Below are positions 29,974-37,715 of a DNA stretch of 37,715 nt, one piece after another. The stretch's first letter is position 1; each line of letters begins with the position of its first letter. Both the position numbers and the translations under genes were made by a program. Source of the DNA: Streptomyces capoamus (GTDB lineage Bacteria > Actinomycetota > Actinomycetes > Streptomycetales > Streptomycetaceae); assembly GCF_014654935.1 (NCBI RefSeq), contig NZ_BNBF01000021.1:65110-102824 (forward strand), read 5' to 3'. The notes under the pieces were generated by a model. That model was not told the origin of the DNA. It ran no database searches and was given only the letters and a program-made list of their open reading frames with translations.

Positions 29974-31428
29974 ATGAACAAGACGATCAGGCGGGCGTCC
30001 GTCTTCACGCTGCTGCTCGTGCTCTCCCTGCTGGTCAGGGCGACATGGCTGCAGTTCTACGACGGCAAGGCCCTCGCGGACGACAACGACAACCGGCGGA
30101 ACGCGATCGCGACCTACTCGCGGCCCCTCGGGAACATCATCGTGGCCGGGGAGGCGGTCACCGGCTCGACGCGGACGAAGGGGAGCGACCTCGCGTACAA
30201 GCGGACGTACCAGGACGGCAGGCTGTACGCGGCCGTGACGGGCTTCGCCTCGCAGGCCTACGCCCCCACCCAGCTGGAGGGGGTCTACAAGGACCTGCTC
30301 AACGGCACGGACCCCCGGCTGAGGACGGTGATGGACACCGTCACCGGGGAGCGGGCCGAGCCGGGCGACGTGGTCACGACGATCGACCCGGCCGTGCAGA
30401 AGGCCGCCTACCGGGCGCTGGGCGGCACCAAGGGCGCGGCCGTCGCGGTCGACCCGAAGACCGGCAGGATCCTCGCGGTGGTGTCGACGCCGTCGTACGA
30501 CCCCGCCTCGCTCACCGACGCGAACTCGGCGGGCACGGCCTGGAAGACGCTCAACGCCGACGAGGAGAAGCCGCTCACCAACCGCGCGCTGCGCCAGCCG
30601 CTGCCGCCGGGCTCGACGTTCAAGCTGGTCGTCGCGGCCGCTGCGCTGGAGAACGGGCTGTACAAGAACGTGGACGAGCACACCGACAGCCCCGATCCGT
30701 ACATCATGCCGGGGACGGTGCGCGAGTTGCCGAACGAGAGCAAGTCGGCGCCGTGCAGGAACGCCTCGATCCGGGTGGCCCTGCGGTACTCGTGCAACAA
30801 CGTCTTCGGCCACATGGCCGTCGAGCTGGGGCAGGACAAGGTCAAAGCCATGGCCGAGAAGTTCGGCTTCAACGACGACAAGCGGGACGTGCCGGTGCGG
30901 GCCTACCCGAGTGTCTACCCCTCGAACATGGACAAGGCCCAGACGGCCCTGTCCGGCATCGGCCAGTTCGACGTCACGGCCACTCCCCTGCAGATGGCCA
31001 TGGTCTCCGCGGCCCTTGCCAACGGCGGAAAGCTGGTATCGCCCCACATGGTCTCGCAGATCACCGACAGCGGCGGTGAGGTGCTGGAGAACTACGACGA
31101 CGGTGCGGACACGACGGAGATCGTCAGCTCCGCCACCGCCGAGCAGCTCCGGTCGGCCATGGAGACGGTGGTCAAGGACGGCACCGGTACGAACGCGCTG
31201 ATCGACGGGGTGACCGTCGGCGGCAAGACCGGCACCGCGCAGCACGGCGAGAACAACAGCAAGACGCCGTACGCCTGGTTCACCTCCTACGGCACGTCCG
31301 ACGACAGCGGCAAGCAGGTCGCCGTCGCCGTGATGGTGGAGCAGTCGGACGCGGCGCGCTCCGAGGTCAGCGGCAACGGTCTGGCGGCGCCGGTCGCCAG
31401 GGCGATGATGCGGGCCGCGCTCAAGTAA
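29974..31428 (+). CDS. Class B penicillin-binding protein (PbpA-like transpeptidase)
   Basis: A 484-aa membrane-anchored DD-transpeptidase that crosslinks peptidoglycan. One N-terminal TM helix (about 8-25: VFTLLLVLSLLVRATWLQF) precedes a short pedestal (YSRPLGNIIVAGEAVTGS) and the transpeptidase domain. The catalytic motifs are all present: SxxK in PPGSTFK, SxN as SCN in ALRYSCNNVFG, and KTG in VGGKTGTAQHG. Length and N-terminus match the actinobacterial PbpA family rather than PBP3/FtsI. No paired rodA/ftsW gene is adjacent. No ribosome site is evident before the ATG. Confidence 0.94.
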   Translation: MNKTIRRASVFTLLLVLSLLVRATWLQFYDGKALADDNDNRRNAIATYSRPLGNIIVAGEAVTGSTRTKGSDLAYKRTYQDGRLYAAVTGFASQAYAPTQLEGVYKDLLNGTDPRLRTVMDTVTGERAEPGDVVTTIDPAVQKAAYRALGGTKGAAVAVDPKTGRILAVVSTPSYDPASLTDANSAGTAWKTLNADEEKPLTNRALRQPLPPGSTFKLVVAAAALENGLYKNVDEHTDSPDPYIMPGTVRELPNESKSAPCRNASIRVALRYSCNNVFGHMAVELGQDKVKAMAEKFGFNDDKRDVPVRAYPSVYPSNMDKAQTALSGIGQFDVTATPLQMAMVSAALANGGKLVSPHMVSQITDSGGEVLENYDDGADTTEIVSSATAEQLRSAMETVVKDGTGTNALIDGVTVGGKTGTAQHGENNSKTPYAWFTSYGTSDDSGKQVAVAVMVEQSDAARSEVSGNGLAAPVARAMMRAALK

Positions 31429-31434
31429 CGCTCC

Positions 31435-31483
31435 GGAAGGGGGCCGTTGCGCGTACACGGTGTACGGGCGAGGGCCCCCTTCC
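31435..31483 (+). terminator. Terminator after the penicillin-binding protein gene
   Basis: Perfect 11-bp stem GGAAGGGGGCC (31435-31445) / GGCCCCCTTCC (31473-31483), with an inner GTACAC/GTGTAC stem. It starts 7 nt after the stop. Confidence 0.8.
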
Positions 31484-31646
31484 GTGCCGTCTCGACGAGT
31501 TCGGTGTGCCAACCGGTGTCCGACCCCCCGTACAAGCACGTCAAACGATCACTGCTACGCTTCCCGGTCTCCGTCCGGGCCCTTCCCCGGACCCTCGCAT
31601 GTCATTTACATGACACACACGAGAGCACACCGAGAAGAGGTCACCC

Positions 31647-32216
31647 GTGGGCACAGTCGTCGACGACGCAGCCTCCGTGGAGTTCCATGCCTTCTTCGAA
31701 CGGCACCACGCCGAACTGGCCCGCTTCGCCCACCTGCTGACGGGAGAGGCGGACGCCGCCGACGACCTGGCGGCGGACGCGCTGCTGGCGCTGTGGCACC
31801 GCTGGGACCGGGTGCGCGCGGCCGACCATCCGGTGGCGTACGCGCGGGGCGTGGTCGCCAACCTGGCCCGCACCCGGATCCGCGGCGCGGTGCGCGAGCG
31901 GCGGCGGATCGCGCTGTTCTGGCCGCGCGGCGAGGAGCGGACCGAGAACCCGGACGTCGCCGGCGTGGTGGACGTCCAGAGCGCGCTGCGCCGGCTGCCG
32001 TTCCGGAAACGGGCGTGCGTGGTCCTCCGGCACGCGTTCGACCTGTCGGAGAAGGACACCGCGCTCGCGCTGGGGATCTCGGTGGGTACGGTAAAGAGCC
32101 AGACGTCCAAGGGCATGGCCGAACTGCAGCGCCTGCTCGGCCCGCAGAGCGACCCGCGCCGGGTGCACGCGGCGATGACGGCCCGGGCCGGCGAGAGCGG
32201 AGGAAGGAACCGATGA
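31647..32216 (+). CDS. SigE-family ECF RNA polymerase sigma factor
   Basis: A 189-aa ECF sigma factor. Region 2 shows FHAFFERHHAELARFAHLL and DDLAADALLALWHRWDRV (-10 recognition); region 4 shows LRRLPFRKRACVVLRHAF and DLSEKDTALALGISVGTVKS, the -35-binding HTH. The first-line pattern matches the SigE-family (SigM-like) group frequent in actinobacteria. GTG start. Its TGA overlaps the next ATG, so it is co-translated with a membrane protein that probably regulates it. Confidence 0.93.
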   Translation: MGTVVDDAASVEFHAFFERHHAELARFAHLLTGEADAADDLAADALLALWHRWDRVRAADHPVAYARGVVANLARTRIRGAVRERRRIALFWPRGEERTENPDVAGVVDVQSALRRLPFRKRACVVLRHAFDLSEKDTALALGISVGTVKSQTSKGMAELQRLLGPQSDPRRVHAAMTARAGESGGRNR

Positions 32217-33094
32217 GGCGGCAGGACGTGCACGACGAGCTGCGCGCCCGGCTGCACGAGGCGGCCGGGGCCCACGAACCCGACCGCGCGCGCATCCTGG
32301 CCCGGGTGGAGCGCGGCATGGCCGCGGGGTCCCGCCCCGGCCACCGGGCCGGCCGGCCGCCGGTGTTCGGCTGGGTCAGGGTGGCCACCGCGACGGCGGC
32401 GGTCGCCGGCGTGCTCGCGGTCGGGGGGTACGCGGTGGCGTCCGCGGTGAAGGACGACCCGCCGGCCCGGCAGACGGTGGCGGTCTCCCCGACCCCCTCG
32501 CCTCCCCCGGCGCCGACGACGCGTCCCCCCTCCCCCACCGGGGAGCCCACGCCCGGCCAAACCGCCGGGCAGCCGTCCGGCACACCGGGTTCCTCCCCCT
32601 CCCGCACGCCCCGCGGCACCGCACCGGCGCGGCCGCCGGCGGCGCGCACCGAGCAGGACGGTCCGCTGTGGTCGGACGGTTCGGTGGACCCGCACAGCAA
32701 CGACTTCTGGGCGCAGAGCGATCTGACCCTCAAGACGTCCGAGCCGTTGACGTCCCTGACGGTCGAGCTGAGGATCGCCCAGACCGGCGGGGTCACCTCG
32801 ACCGGCGCCTGGCGTTCGCTGCCGGAGGCGGACTTCACCCAGAGCGTGGCGGAGCGCGACGGGTTCGTCGTGTACACCTGGACGCTGAAGCGGGGACGCA
32901 CGGTGCCCGCGGGGCAGTGGGTGTTCGCGGGGCAGTACAACCACACGCGCGGGGGACGCGACGCGGGCGCCGACAGGTACGCCATCACCGGGGCGGCCGG
33001 GGGAAGCACGTACGCGGTGGGCGGCGACTTCGCCGCGCACGCGCACGACGGCTCGGGCTCCGGCTCGGACTCCGGCCCGGCCGACGGCTCCTGA
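32213..33094 (+). CDS. Single-pass membrane protein with Pro-rich linker, candidate anti-sigma factor
   Basis: A 293-aa protein. A cytoplasmic N-terminus of about 50 residues (RRQDVHDELRARLHEAAGAH) precedes one TM helix (about 55-80: VATATAAVAGVLAVGGYAVA), a Pro/Ser/Thr-rich extracytoplasmic linker of ~65 residues, and a C-terminal beta-rich domain (LTSLTVELRIAQTGGVTSTG, FVVYTWTLKRGR, WVFAGQYNHTRGG) ending in a Ser/Gly/Asp tail. Overlap of ATGA with the sigma gene and this topology suggest an anti-sigma or sensor partner, although no zinc anti-sigma HxxxCxxC motif is present. The outer domain may bind a cell-wall or sugar ligand. Confidence 0.82.
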   Translation: MRRQDVHDELRARLHEAAGAHEPDRARILARVERGMAAGSRPGHRAGRPPVFGWVRVATATAAVAGVLAVGGYAVASAVKDDPPARQTVAVSPTPSPPPAPTTRPPSPTGEPTPGQTAGQPSGTPGSSPSRTPRGTAPARPPAARTEQDGPLWSDGSVDPHSNDFWAQSDLTLKTSEPLTSLTVELRIAQTGGVTSTGAWRSLPEADFTQSVAERDGFVVYTWTLKRGRTVPAGQWVFAGQYNHTRGGRDAGADRYAITGAAGGSTYAVGGDFAAHAHDGSGSGSDSGPADGS

Positions 33095-33215
33095 GGGGCC
33101 GACGAGTCGGGCCCCACACGTGCTCCCCGGCCCCCGCCACGGCACGGTGCTGCCGGTGACGGGGGCGGAGTACGAGCGGCTGCTCAGGACCTGCGGCTGA
33201 GGCCCGGGACAGGCC

Positions 33216-34013
33216 TCAGCCGACGAAGTACGTCGGGTTCGGCAGCTTGTACGTGCGGTCCGCGTGACCGCCGTCCAGGTCCGAGTACTGGTCGCCGAAG
33301 TTGGCGATGATCTCGTAGCCCAGGTCGTCCTCGATGTGCTCGCGCGTGCCGGACTTGTACTGCACGGTCGTGCAGTTCCAGGTACCGGGTACGGCGCAGT
33401 CCTTCAGGTAGGCCGGCGGGTTGGCCTTGTCCTTGAGGAACATGTGGCCGGCGTCGAGGTTCACATCGGCGCCGATCTTCTTCAGGTTCTCCACCGCGGC
33501 GGTGCGCTGGGCCTCGCTCAGACCGGAGTTGTAGAAGACCTCGACGCCCTCGGCCTCGGCGTACCGCACCAGCTCGGGGCTGCCGAAGACGGCCGGACGG
33601 TCGGCGCGGTTCACGTAGTCCGCCCAGGTGGCGGAGTTGTACGTGTAGTTGTAGCGCTTCTCGTAGTCGAGGCTGAGCAGCAGCGTGTCGTCGATGTCGA
33701 AGACGACGGCCGGCTTCTCGCCCTTGTGCCGCGCCTTGCGGGCCGCCCTGTCGATGTAGTGCCTGGCATCGGCGTCGATACGCGCCAGGTCCTTGGCGTA
33801 CGGGCTGTCCGGGGACGCCTGGTAGACGCCGTTGCTGTCGGCGGTGGTGCCGTAATAGGTGTCGATGTCCTTCACCAGGAGCCCGATGTTGTACGGCTCG
33901 TGGGTGGAGTTCGCCGTCGACTGACCGGCGGTGGCCGCGCCCGCGCCGTAGAGCGCCGCGCCTGCGACGACACAGGCGGCACCGGCCGCGACCGCCTTGA
34001 GGGACTTCCGCAT
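33216..34013 (-). CDS. Secreted HAD-family acid phosphatase
   Basis: A 265-aa HAD phosphatase of the class B/C acid phosphatase group (plant acid phosphatase-like). A signal peptide (MRKSLKAVAAGAACVVAGAA, cleavage near ATAGQS) precedes the catalytic motif AVVFDIDDTLL with nucleophile and acid/base Asp; later motifs are VFYNSGLSE (motif II, with Ser/Thr), the Lys in FLKDKANPP, and IIANFGDQYSDLDGG (motif IV acids). It probably frees phosphate from extracellular organic esters. Single reverse-strand gene. Confidence 0.9.
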   Translation of the reverse strand: MRKSLKAVAAGAACVVAGAALYGAGAATAGQSTANSTHEPYNIGLLVKDIDTYYGTTADSNGVYQASPDSPYAKDLARIDADARHYIDRAARKARHKGEKPAVVFDIDDTLLLSLDYEKRYNYTYNSATWADYVNRADRPAVFGSPELVRYAEAEGVEVFYNSGLSEAQRTAAVENLKKIGADVNLDAGHMFLKDKANPPAYLKDCAVPGTWNCTTVQYKSGTREHIEDDLGYEIIANFGDQYSDLDGGHADRTYKLPNPTYFVG

Positions 34014-34190
34014 GGATTCTCCGGATCTGGTGATAGAGAGTGATGTACCAGGTCACGGACTGTCTACGCGCATCACACGCCCACGGCGAGCCTTGTTATC
34101 CGATCGATATCCGAGGCCGCCCCGCACCCGCGCCCGGAACATCGCCGTCCGTTTGCCCCGGCCTGACGTACCGTCAACCTGCGTCGGGGG

Positions 34191-34217
34191 CGGCCGGGGC
34201 GCCGTGCGCCCCGGCCG
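34191..34217 (-). terminator. Hairpin downstream of the pectate lyase gene
   Basis: Perfect 12-bp stem CGGCCGGGGCGC (34191-34202) / GCGCCCCGGCCG (34206-34217), loop CGT, 8 nt beyond the lyase stop on the reverse strand. Very GC-rich and without a T run, as is usual in Streptomyces. Confidence 0.65.
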
Positions 34218-34224
34218 GCGGGGG

Positions 34225-35541
34225 TCAGCGCAGGTGGCCGGCGCCCGCGCAGCGGCCGACGAGGCCGGGCACGGCCTGCGGCCGGTCGACCCCGGTCCGC
34301 AGGACGGGCGTCCACCCGGCACCGGACCGGAGGATCTCGCCGGGCACTTGCGCGTTGTGGACGGCGACGAGGTCCGTCGGGCGGCCGTTGACGTAGTTGT
34401 CGCCGGCGGTGACCGGCGCGTCCTTCCACTTCTTCAGGATCGAGCCGGCCCGGGCGCCGTCGGGCAGGGTGAACACGTTGTGTTCGGCGACGAGCTGGGA
34501 CTCCAGGCCGATGCCGTAGCTGTAGGAGAAGCCGTCGCCGGCCACGAAGTGGTTGTTGTACGAGTCGACCTGCCCGAAGCGCACGCGCGGGGCCCGCTCG
34601 ACAAGGTTCCGGAACAGGTTGTGGTGGAAGGTGACCTTCAGGTGCCCGCGGTCGACGGCCGCGGTGGCGGCGCCGTCGCTGTTGCCGACGAGGATCGTCT
34701 TGTCGTGGTCCTCGAAGACGTTCCAGGAGGCGGTGACGTAGTCGGCGCCCTTGACGATGTCCAGCTCGCCGTCGTGCTGTTGGTAGATCCGGCCGTAGTA
34801 CGACGGCAGGGTGCTGTCCGGGTGCTCCCCGTCGGTGAACGTGTCGTGGTCCATCCACACATGGGTCGAGCCGTGGACCACGGCGCTGTCGTACTCGGAG
34901 TTCCAGTTGCCGTCGGCGGTGTCGGTCGGGTCCCACTGCGGGAAGCAGTCCAGCGGGCTCTCGAAGGCCAGGTTGCGGACGATGACGTTGTCGACGCCCT
35001 TGATCTGGAGGCTGGCTCCCTTGAAGCCGGCGTCCCGGCCGACGCCGATGACGGTGGTATTGGCCGGGACGTCCGCCTTCACGGAGGCGTCCTGGCGGGC
35101 GGCGGACGCGCGGCGCAGGCCCTCGGGACTGTCGTCGGGCTCGCCGTCGAGGTTCCTGGCGCGGCCCCACACCGCCGGGTCGTACGTCTTCAGGTACGCG
35201 GCGAAGTCGTACCCCGGCACGGCGAACGCGTCGCAGCCCGGCCCGTCGGCGTCGATGGTGCCCTTGACCCGGACGATCTTCGGCGCGCTGCCGCCGTCGG
35301 CCAGGGCGGCCTTGAACTGCTCCCAGGTGGTGACGGTGTAGACGTGGGCGGGATCGGCGGCGGCTCCGCCGGTGGTGCCGGTGCCGTACGCGGCCCAGCC
35401 GTCCTCGGCGGGCAGCACCTGCCGGTCGGGGCCGGCCCGGTGCAGGGGGTGCGCGGACGCGGTGCCGGTGACGGCGAGCACGAGGGCCGTGCCGCCCACC
35501 AGGGCACTGATGACCCGTGCATGACATGTGGGGGTACGCAT
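34225..35541 (-). CDS. Secreted pectate lyase, polysaccharide lyase family 1
   Basis: A 438-aa secreted enzyme cleaving polygalacturonate by beta-elimination. Signal peptide at residues 1-30 (ALVGGTALVLAVTGTASA). The parallel beta-helix shows VIGVGRDAGFKGASLQIKGV and VIVRNLAFESPLDCFPQWDP. HVWMDHDTFTDG is the vWiDH region with Ca2+ Asp, and VTFHHNLFRNLVERAPRVRFG carries the catalytic Arg of PL1. The downstream-encoded sugar-binding lipoprotein (35600) may import the oligouronides released. Confidence 0.94.
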   Translation of the reverse strand: MRTPTCHARVISALVGGTALVLAVTGTASAHPLHRAGPDRQVLPAEDGWAAYGTGTTGGAAADPAHVYTVTTWEQFKAALADGGSAPKIVRVKGTIDADGPGCDAFAVPGYDFAAYLKTYDPAVWGRARNLDGEPDDSPEGLRRASAARQDASVKADVPANTTVIGVGRDAGFKGASLQIKGVDNVIVRNLAFESPLDCFPQWDPTDTADGNWNSEYDSAVVHGSTHVWMDHDTFTDGEHPDSTLPSYYGRIYQQHDGELDIVKGADYVTASWNVFEDHDKTILVGNSDGAATAAVDRGHLKVTFHHNLFRNLVERAPRVRFGQVDSYNNHFVAGDGFSYSYGIGLESQLVAEHNVFTLPDGARAGSILKKWKDAPVTAGDNYVNGRPTDLVAVHNAQVPGEILRSGAGWTPVLRTGVDRPQAVPGLVGRCAGAGHLR

Positions 35542-35599
35542 GGTGCGGTTCTCCTTCTGTGAACGGGGTCAGGATGCGGGTGCGGGCCCCGGCCTTTGG

Positions 35600-36943
35600 C
35601 TAGTGGTTCTTCTTCCAGTCGGCCTGCGCCTTGTTCAGCTGCTCGGCCAGGACGTCCAGGAACTCCTCGGCGCTCATCTTCCCGAGCAGCAGCTTCTGGA
35701 AGTTCGGCTCGTTGTCCGCCTTGGAGATGGTGTTCCAGTCGGGCAGGTAGTACGGCAGCTGCACGATCTTCGTCCGGCCCCCGTTCAGCGCCTCGGCCGC
35801 GAGCCTCGTCGGCTCGGCCCGCCGGATCCACGCGTCCCGGGCCGCCTCGGTGTTGGCCGGGACCTGCCCCGCCGACTCGTTGAACTTGGAGTTCTCCTCG
35901 GCGGAGACGGCGAACTCGATGAACTTCCAGGCGGCGGCCTTGTTCTTGCTCGACTTGAACAGGCTGAGCCCGTCCACCGGGTTGGAGACCTGCACCCGGG
36001 TGCCGTCGTCCCGCGTCGGGTTGGGAACGCCCCGGAACCGGTCCTTGCCCAGCGCCTTCAGATGGTCCTGGTAGGACCCCAGGTTGTGGCTCAGCATGCC
36101 GATCGTGCCGCTGTCCCACTGGGCGACCATCTTCGTGAAGTCGTTGTTCACGTCGGCCGACGGGGTGTCCTTCTTGTAGAGCGCGACGTACTTCTCCAGG
36201 GCGGCCACGTTCTTCGGGTCGTTGACGGTGGTCTTGTCGCCGTTCCAGAAGGACGTGATCCCGCTCTGGCCGTACACCGCGTCGAGGGCCGGCGCGATGG
36301 CGCCCTCGCCGCCGCGGATGGTGAAACCGAAACGGTTCCTGCCCTTGTCCGTGAGCTTGTCGGCGGCCTCGTAGAACTTCGACCAGGTGGTCGGCGCCGC
36401 CAGGCCGGCCTTCTCGAACAGGTCGGTCCGGTACCACAGCGTGCCGTTGTTCGCGGACGTCGGAACCTGGTAGAGGGTGTCCCCGCCGCCCGCCGCCTTG
36501 CTGACGGCGACCAGGTTCCGGCTCAGCTTCCCGTTCAGCGGGCTCTTCCGCAGCCGGCCGTCCAGCGGCTCCAGTGCCCCCTGGACCGCGACCTCGGCGA
36601 GCATCGCGGTGCCGACACCGCCGACGTCGGGCAGGCCGCCGCCCTGGATGGCGGTGTCGTACTTCGACTGGGCGCCGGCCGCCGGGATGCCGACGTACTT
36701 CACCTCGATGTCCGGGTTGGCGTGCTCGAAGTCGGCGATGATCTGCTTCCAGATGTCGGTGCGGACACCGCCGTTGGTGTCCCAGAAGGTGATCGTGCCC
36801 TTCCCGGACCCCTCGTTCCCCTTATCCCCCGCGCTGTTGCTGCCGTCGTCGCCGCAGGCGGTGGCGGTCAGCGCGAGGACGGAGCCCAGGGCGACGGCCA
36901 GGGCGGCGCGCCTGCTTCTGCGGATGCGGATGCTGCTTGTCAT
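35600..36943 (-). CDS. Sugar ABC transporter substrate-binding lipoprotein (family 1)
   Basis: A 447-aa extracellular solute-binding protein. Lipoprotein signal ends LALTATACGDDG with the acylated Cys at about residue 30. The mature part has TITFWDTNGGVRTDIWKQII, GGLPDVGGVGTAMLAE, NNGTLWYRTDLFEKAGL and AAWKFIEFAVSAEENSKF, typical of oligosaccharide-binding proteins of CUT1 importers. ATG at 36943 chosen because the signal peptide starts there; the open frame further upstream is not lipoprotein-like. No permease genes are in the window; they may lie elsewhere. Located beside the pectate lyase and a DUF6807 gene. Confidence 0.92.
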   Translation of the reverse strand: MTSSIRIRRSRRAALAVALGSVLALTATACGDDGSNSAGDKGNEGSGKGTITFWDTNGGVRTDIWKQIIADFEHANPDIEVKYVGIPAAGAQSKYDTAIQGGGLPDVGGVGTAMLAEVAVQGALEPLDGRLRKSPLNGKLSRNLVAVSKAAGGGDTLYQVPTSANNGTLWYRTDLFEKAGLAAPTTWSKFYEAADKLTDKGRNRFGFTIRGGEGAIAPALDAVYGQSGITSFWNGDKTTVNDPKNVAALEKYVALYKKDTPSADVNNDFTKMVAQWDSGTIGMLSHNLGSYQDHLKALGKDRFRGVPNPTRDDGTRVQVSNPVDGLSLFKSSKNKAAAWKFIEFAVSAEENSKFNESAGQVPANTEAARDAWIRRAEPTRLAAEALNGGRTKIVQLPYYLPDWNTISKADNEPNFQKLLLGKMSAEEFLDVLAEQLNKAQADWKKNH

Positions 36944-37032
36944 GATCAGCTCTCTTCTCGTGGGTCCGACGGTGATGCGGCTGTGGGGGGCTGATCCGGA
37001 AGCGGGATCCAGGACCGGATCGGTGCAGGTGG

Positions 37033-37715
37033 TCACGGGGCCACCGCCCTGCGGACCAGGGCCGCCGCCTCGTCGCGGGCCAGCACGCCGTCGGCGACGA
37101 CCGTGACGATCCGGCGGACGACGGTCCCGCCGGGCGGGACGGCCAGCCGTCCGGCGTGCGCCAGGGAGGAACCCACGCCCGGGTACTCGGCGGCCCGGAC
37201 GAACCACGGGTCCCGGCGGGTGTCCTCGGTGGCCCCGGCGAAGACCAGGGTCCAGCCCGCCCCGCCCCCCGCTCCGTCCTGGCGGGCGGGGGCCGGGCCG
37301 GCCAGCGCCAGCCAGTCGGCGCGGGTGCCGTGCACCCCGGCCTCGCCGTCCCGGTCGGCGGTGAACACCCGCGGTGCCGCCGCCTCCTTGCGGGCCCGCC
37401 AGAAGAAGCCGCCGTAGGCCGCGCCGGGCCGGCCGTTGGTGGCGGGGCTGCCGATCGACAGGGGCGCCGCGGTCACGTTGGTGAGGGAGAAGGTGAAGTC
37501 CAGCGCCCAGGCGGTGGCGGTGAGTCCGGTGGCGGCGACGGTACGGCGCTCGCGCAGCAGTTCGGTGCCGGCGGCGACCCAGCGCAGCTCCTCCACGAAG
37601 CCGTCGGGGTCGCGGAGCTGGAAGCCGGCGTGCCGCTGGGCGCCGTGGTCGTCCAGCTCGGCCGGGCCCCGGTCGCGGACGAAGGTCCGGCCGCCCCAGA
37701 AGTTGTGCCCCTCGA
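37033..37715 (-). CDS. DUF6807 / PmoA-like protein, 5' end beyond the window
   Basis: The reverse-strand frame is open to the right edge, so the true start lies outside. Visible segments EGHNFWGGRTFVRDRGP, DDHGAQRHAGFQ, EELRWVAAGTELLRERRTV, GLTATAWALDFTFSLTN and YGGFFWRARKE match proteins annotated as PmoA family (now DUF6807), which occur in sugar-oxidoreductase clusters of actinobacteria and are unrelated to methane oxidation. A GTG at 37596 is internal. Likely co-transcribed with the sugar-binding lipoprotein 89 nt downstream. Molecular role unknown. Confidence 0.82.
   Translation of the reverse strand, partial: EGHNFWGGRTFVRDRGPAELDDHGAQRHAGFQLRDPDGFVEELRWVAAGTELLRERRTVAATGLTATAWALDFTFSLTNVTAAPLSIGSPATNGRPGAAYGGFFWRARKEAAAPRVFTADRDGEAGVHGTRADWLALAGPAPARQDGAGGGAGWTLVFAGATEDTRRDPWFVRAAEYPGVGSSLAHAGRLAVPPGGTVVRRIVTVVADGVLARDEAAALVRRAVAP

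Noticed and set aside
31460..33094. A 544-codon frame apparently fusing DNA before the sigma gene to the membrane protein
   Set aside because: The first part is a shadow of the ECF sigma gene. The real gene starts at ATG 32213, overlapping the sigma stop.
33120..33200. A 26-codon frame starting at GTG 33120 and ending at TGA 33200
   Set aside because: No ribosome site or family resemblance. It may be a remnant of an old gene, but evidence is too weak.

Overview
The window is chromosomal DNA of a high-GC actinomycete, almost certainly Streptomyces. The flanking genes are very GC-rich with strong third-position G/C bias and many GTG starts. The content also fits: an ectABCD operon, an LAxTG-type sortase substrate, SigE-family ECF sigma factor, secreted pectate lyase and a cobalamin operon. 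From memory the gene order resembles the ectoine/penicillin-binding-protein neighbourhood of S. coelicolor; this was not checked.

Left flank (1-15170): the end of a cobalamin operon (cbiG-cobJ fusion, cbiX with a His-rich tail, cobC-like aminotransferase); a LAQTG-anchored surface protein; a reverse-strand amino-acid ABC importer operon (binding lipoprotein, permease, ATPase) ending in an amidohydrolase; a divergent class V aminotransferase; the ectoine/hydroxyectoine operon ectABCD closed by a perfect 17-bp stem; a second class V aminotransferase; and the 3' part of a DsbA/FrnE-like gene.

Mobile element (about 15171-25691): a roughly 10.5-kb integrated element splits the DsbA/FrnE gene at its CPWC active-site codons. 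The 5' stub of the gene is at the far end (25662-25721). The junctions share a near-identical 12-mer, and joining their element arms rebuilds a symmetric attP centred on CA, as expected for a large serine integrase, whose gene lies at the left end. Inside are many small start/stop-coupled genes, two Cys-rich zinc-type proteins, an HNH nuclease and a P27-type terminase small subunit. There is no large terminase, portal, capsid or tail gene. I infer a phage satellite (PICI-like) or a strongly reduced prophage. The non-coding parts hold four 20-bp repeats spaced by three helical turns, dispersed CTTAACCA motifs, two copies of a 22-bp dyad and several terminators.

The right arm of the element carries an XRE/TPR regulator, divergent from a chain of tiny coupled genes, then a 45-aa Asp/Gly-rich, Cys-free peptide with a strong ribosome binding site, then 3 nt later a 393-aa protein-isoaspartate-methyltransferase-like enzyme. 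This looks like a minimal RiPP cassette of the aspartimide (imiditide-like) type carried as cargo, and is the most interesting system in the window.

Right flank (25722-37715): a GNAT acetyltransferase; a DUF1349 protein coupled to a ketoglutarate-semialdehyde-type aldehyde dehydrogenase; a divergent IclR regulator; a second GNAT protein; a class B penicillin-binding protein with a possible ECF promoter; an ECF sigma factor coupled to a single-pass Pro-rich membrane protein; a secreted HAD acid phosphatase; a PL1 pectate lyase; a sugar-binding lipoprotein; and the start-truncated end of a DUF6807/PmoA-like gene. No rRNA, tRNA or CRISPR array was seen.
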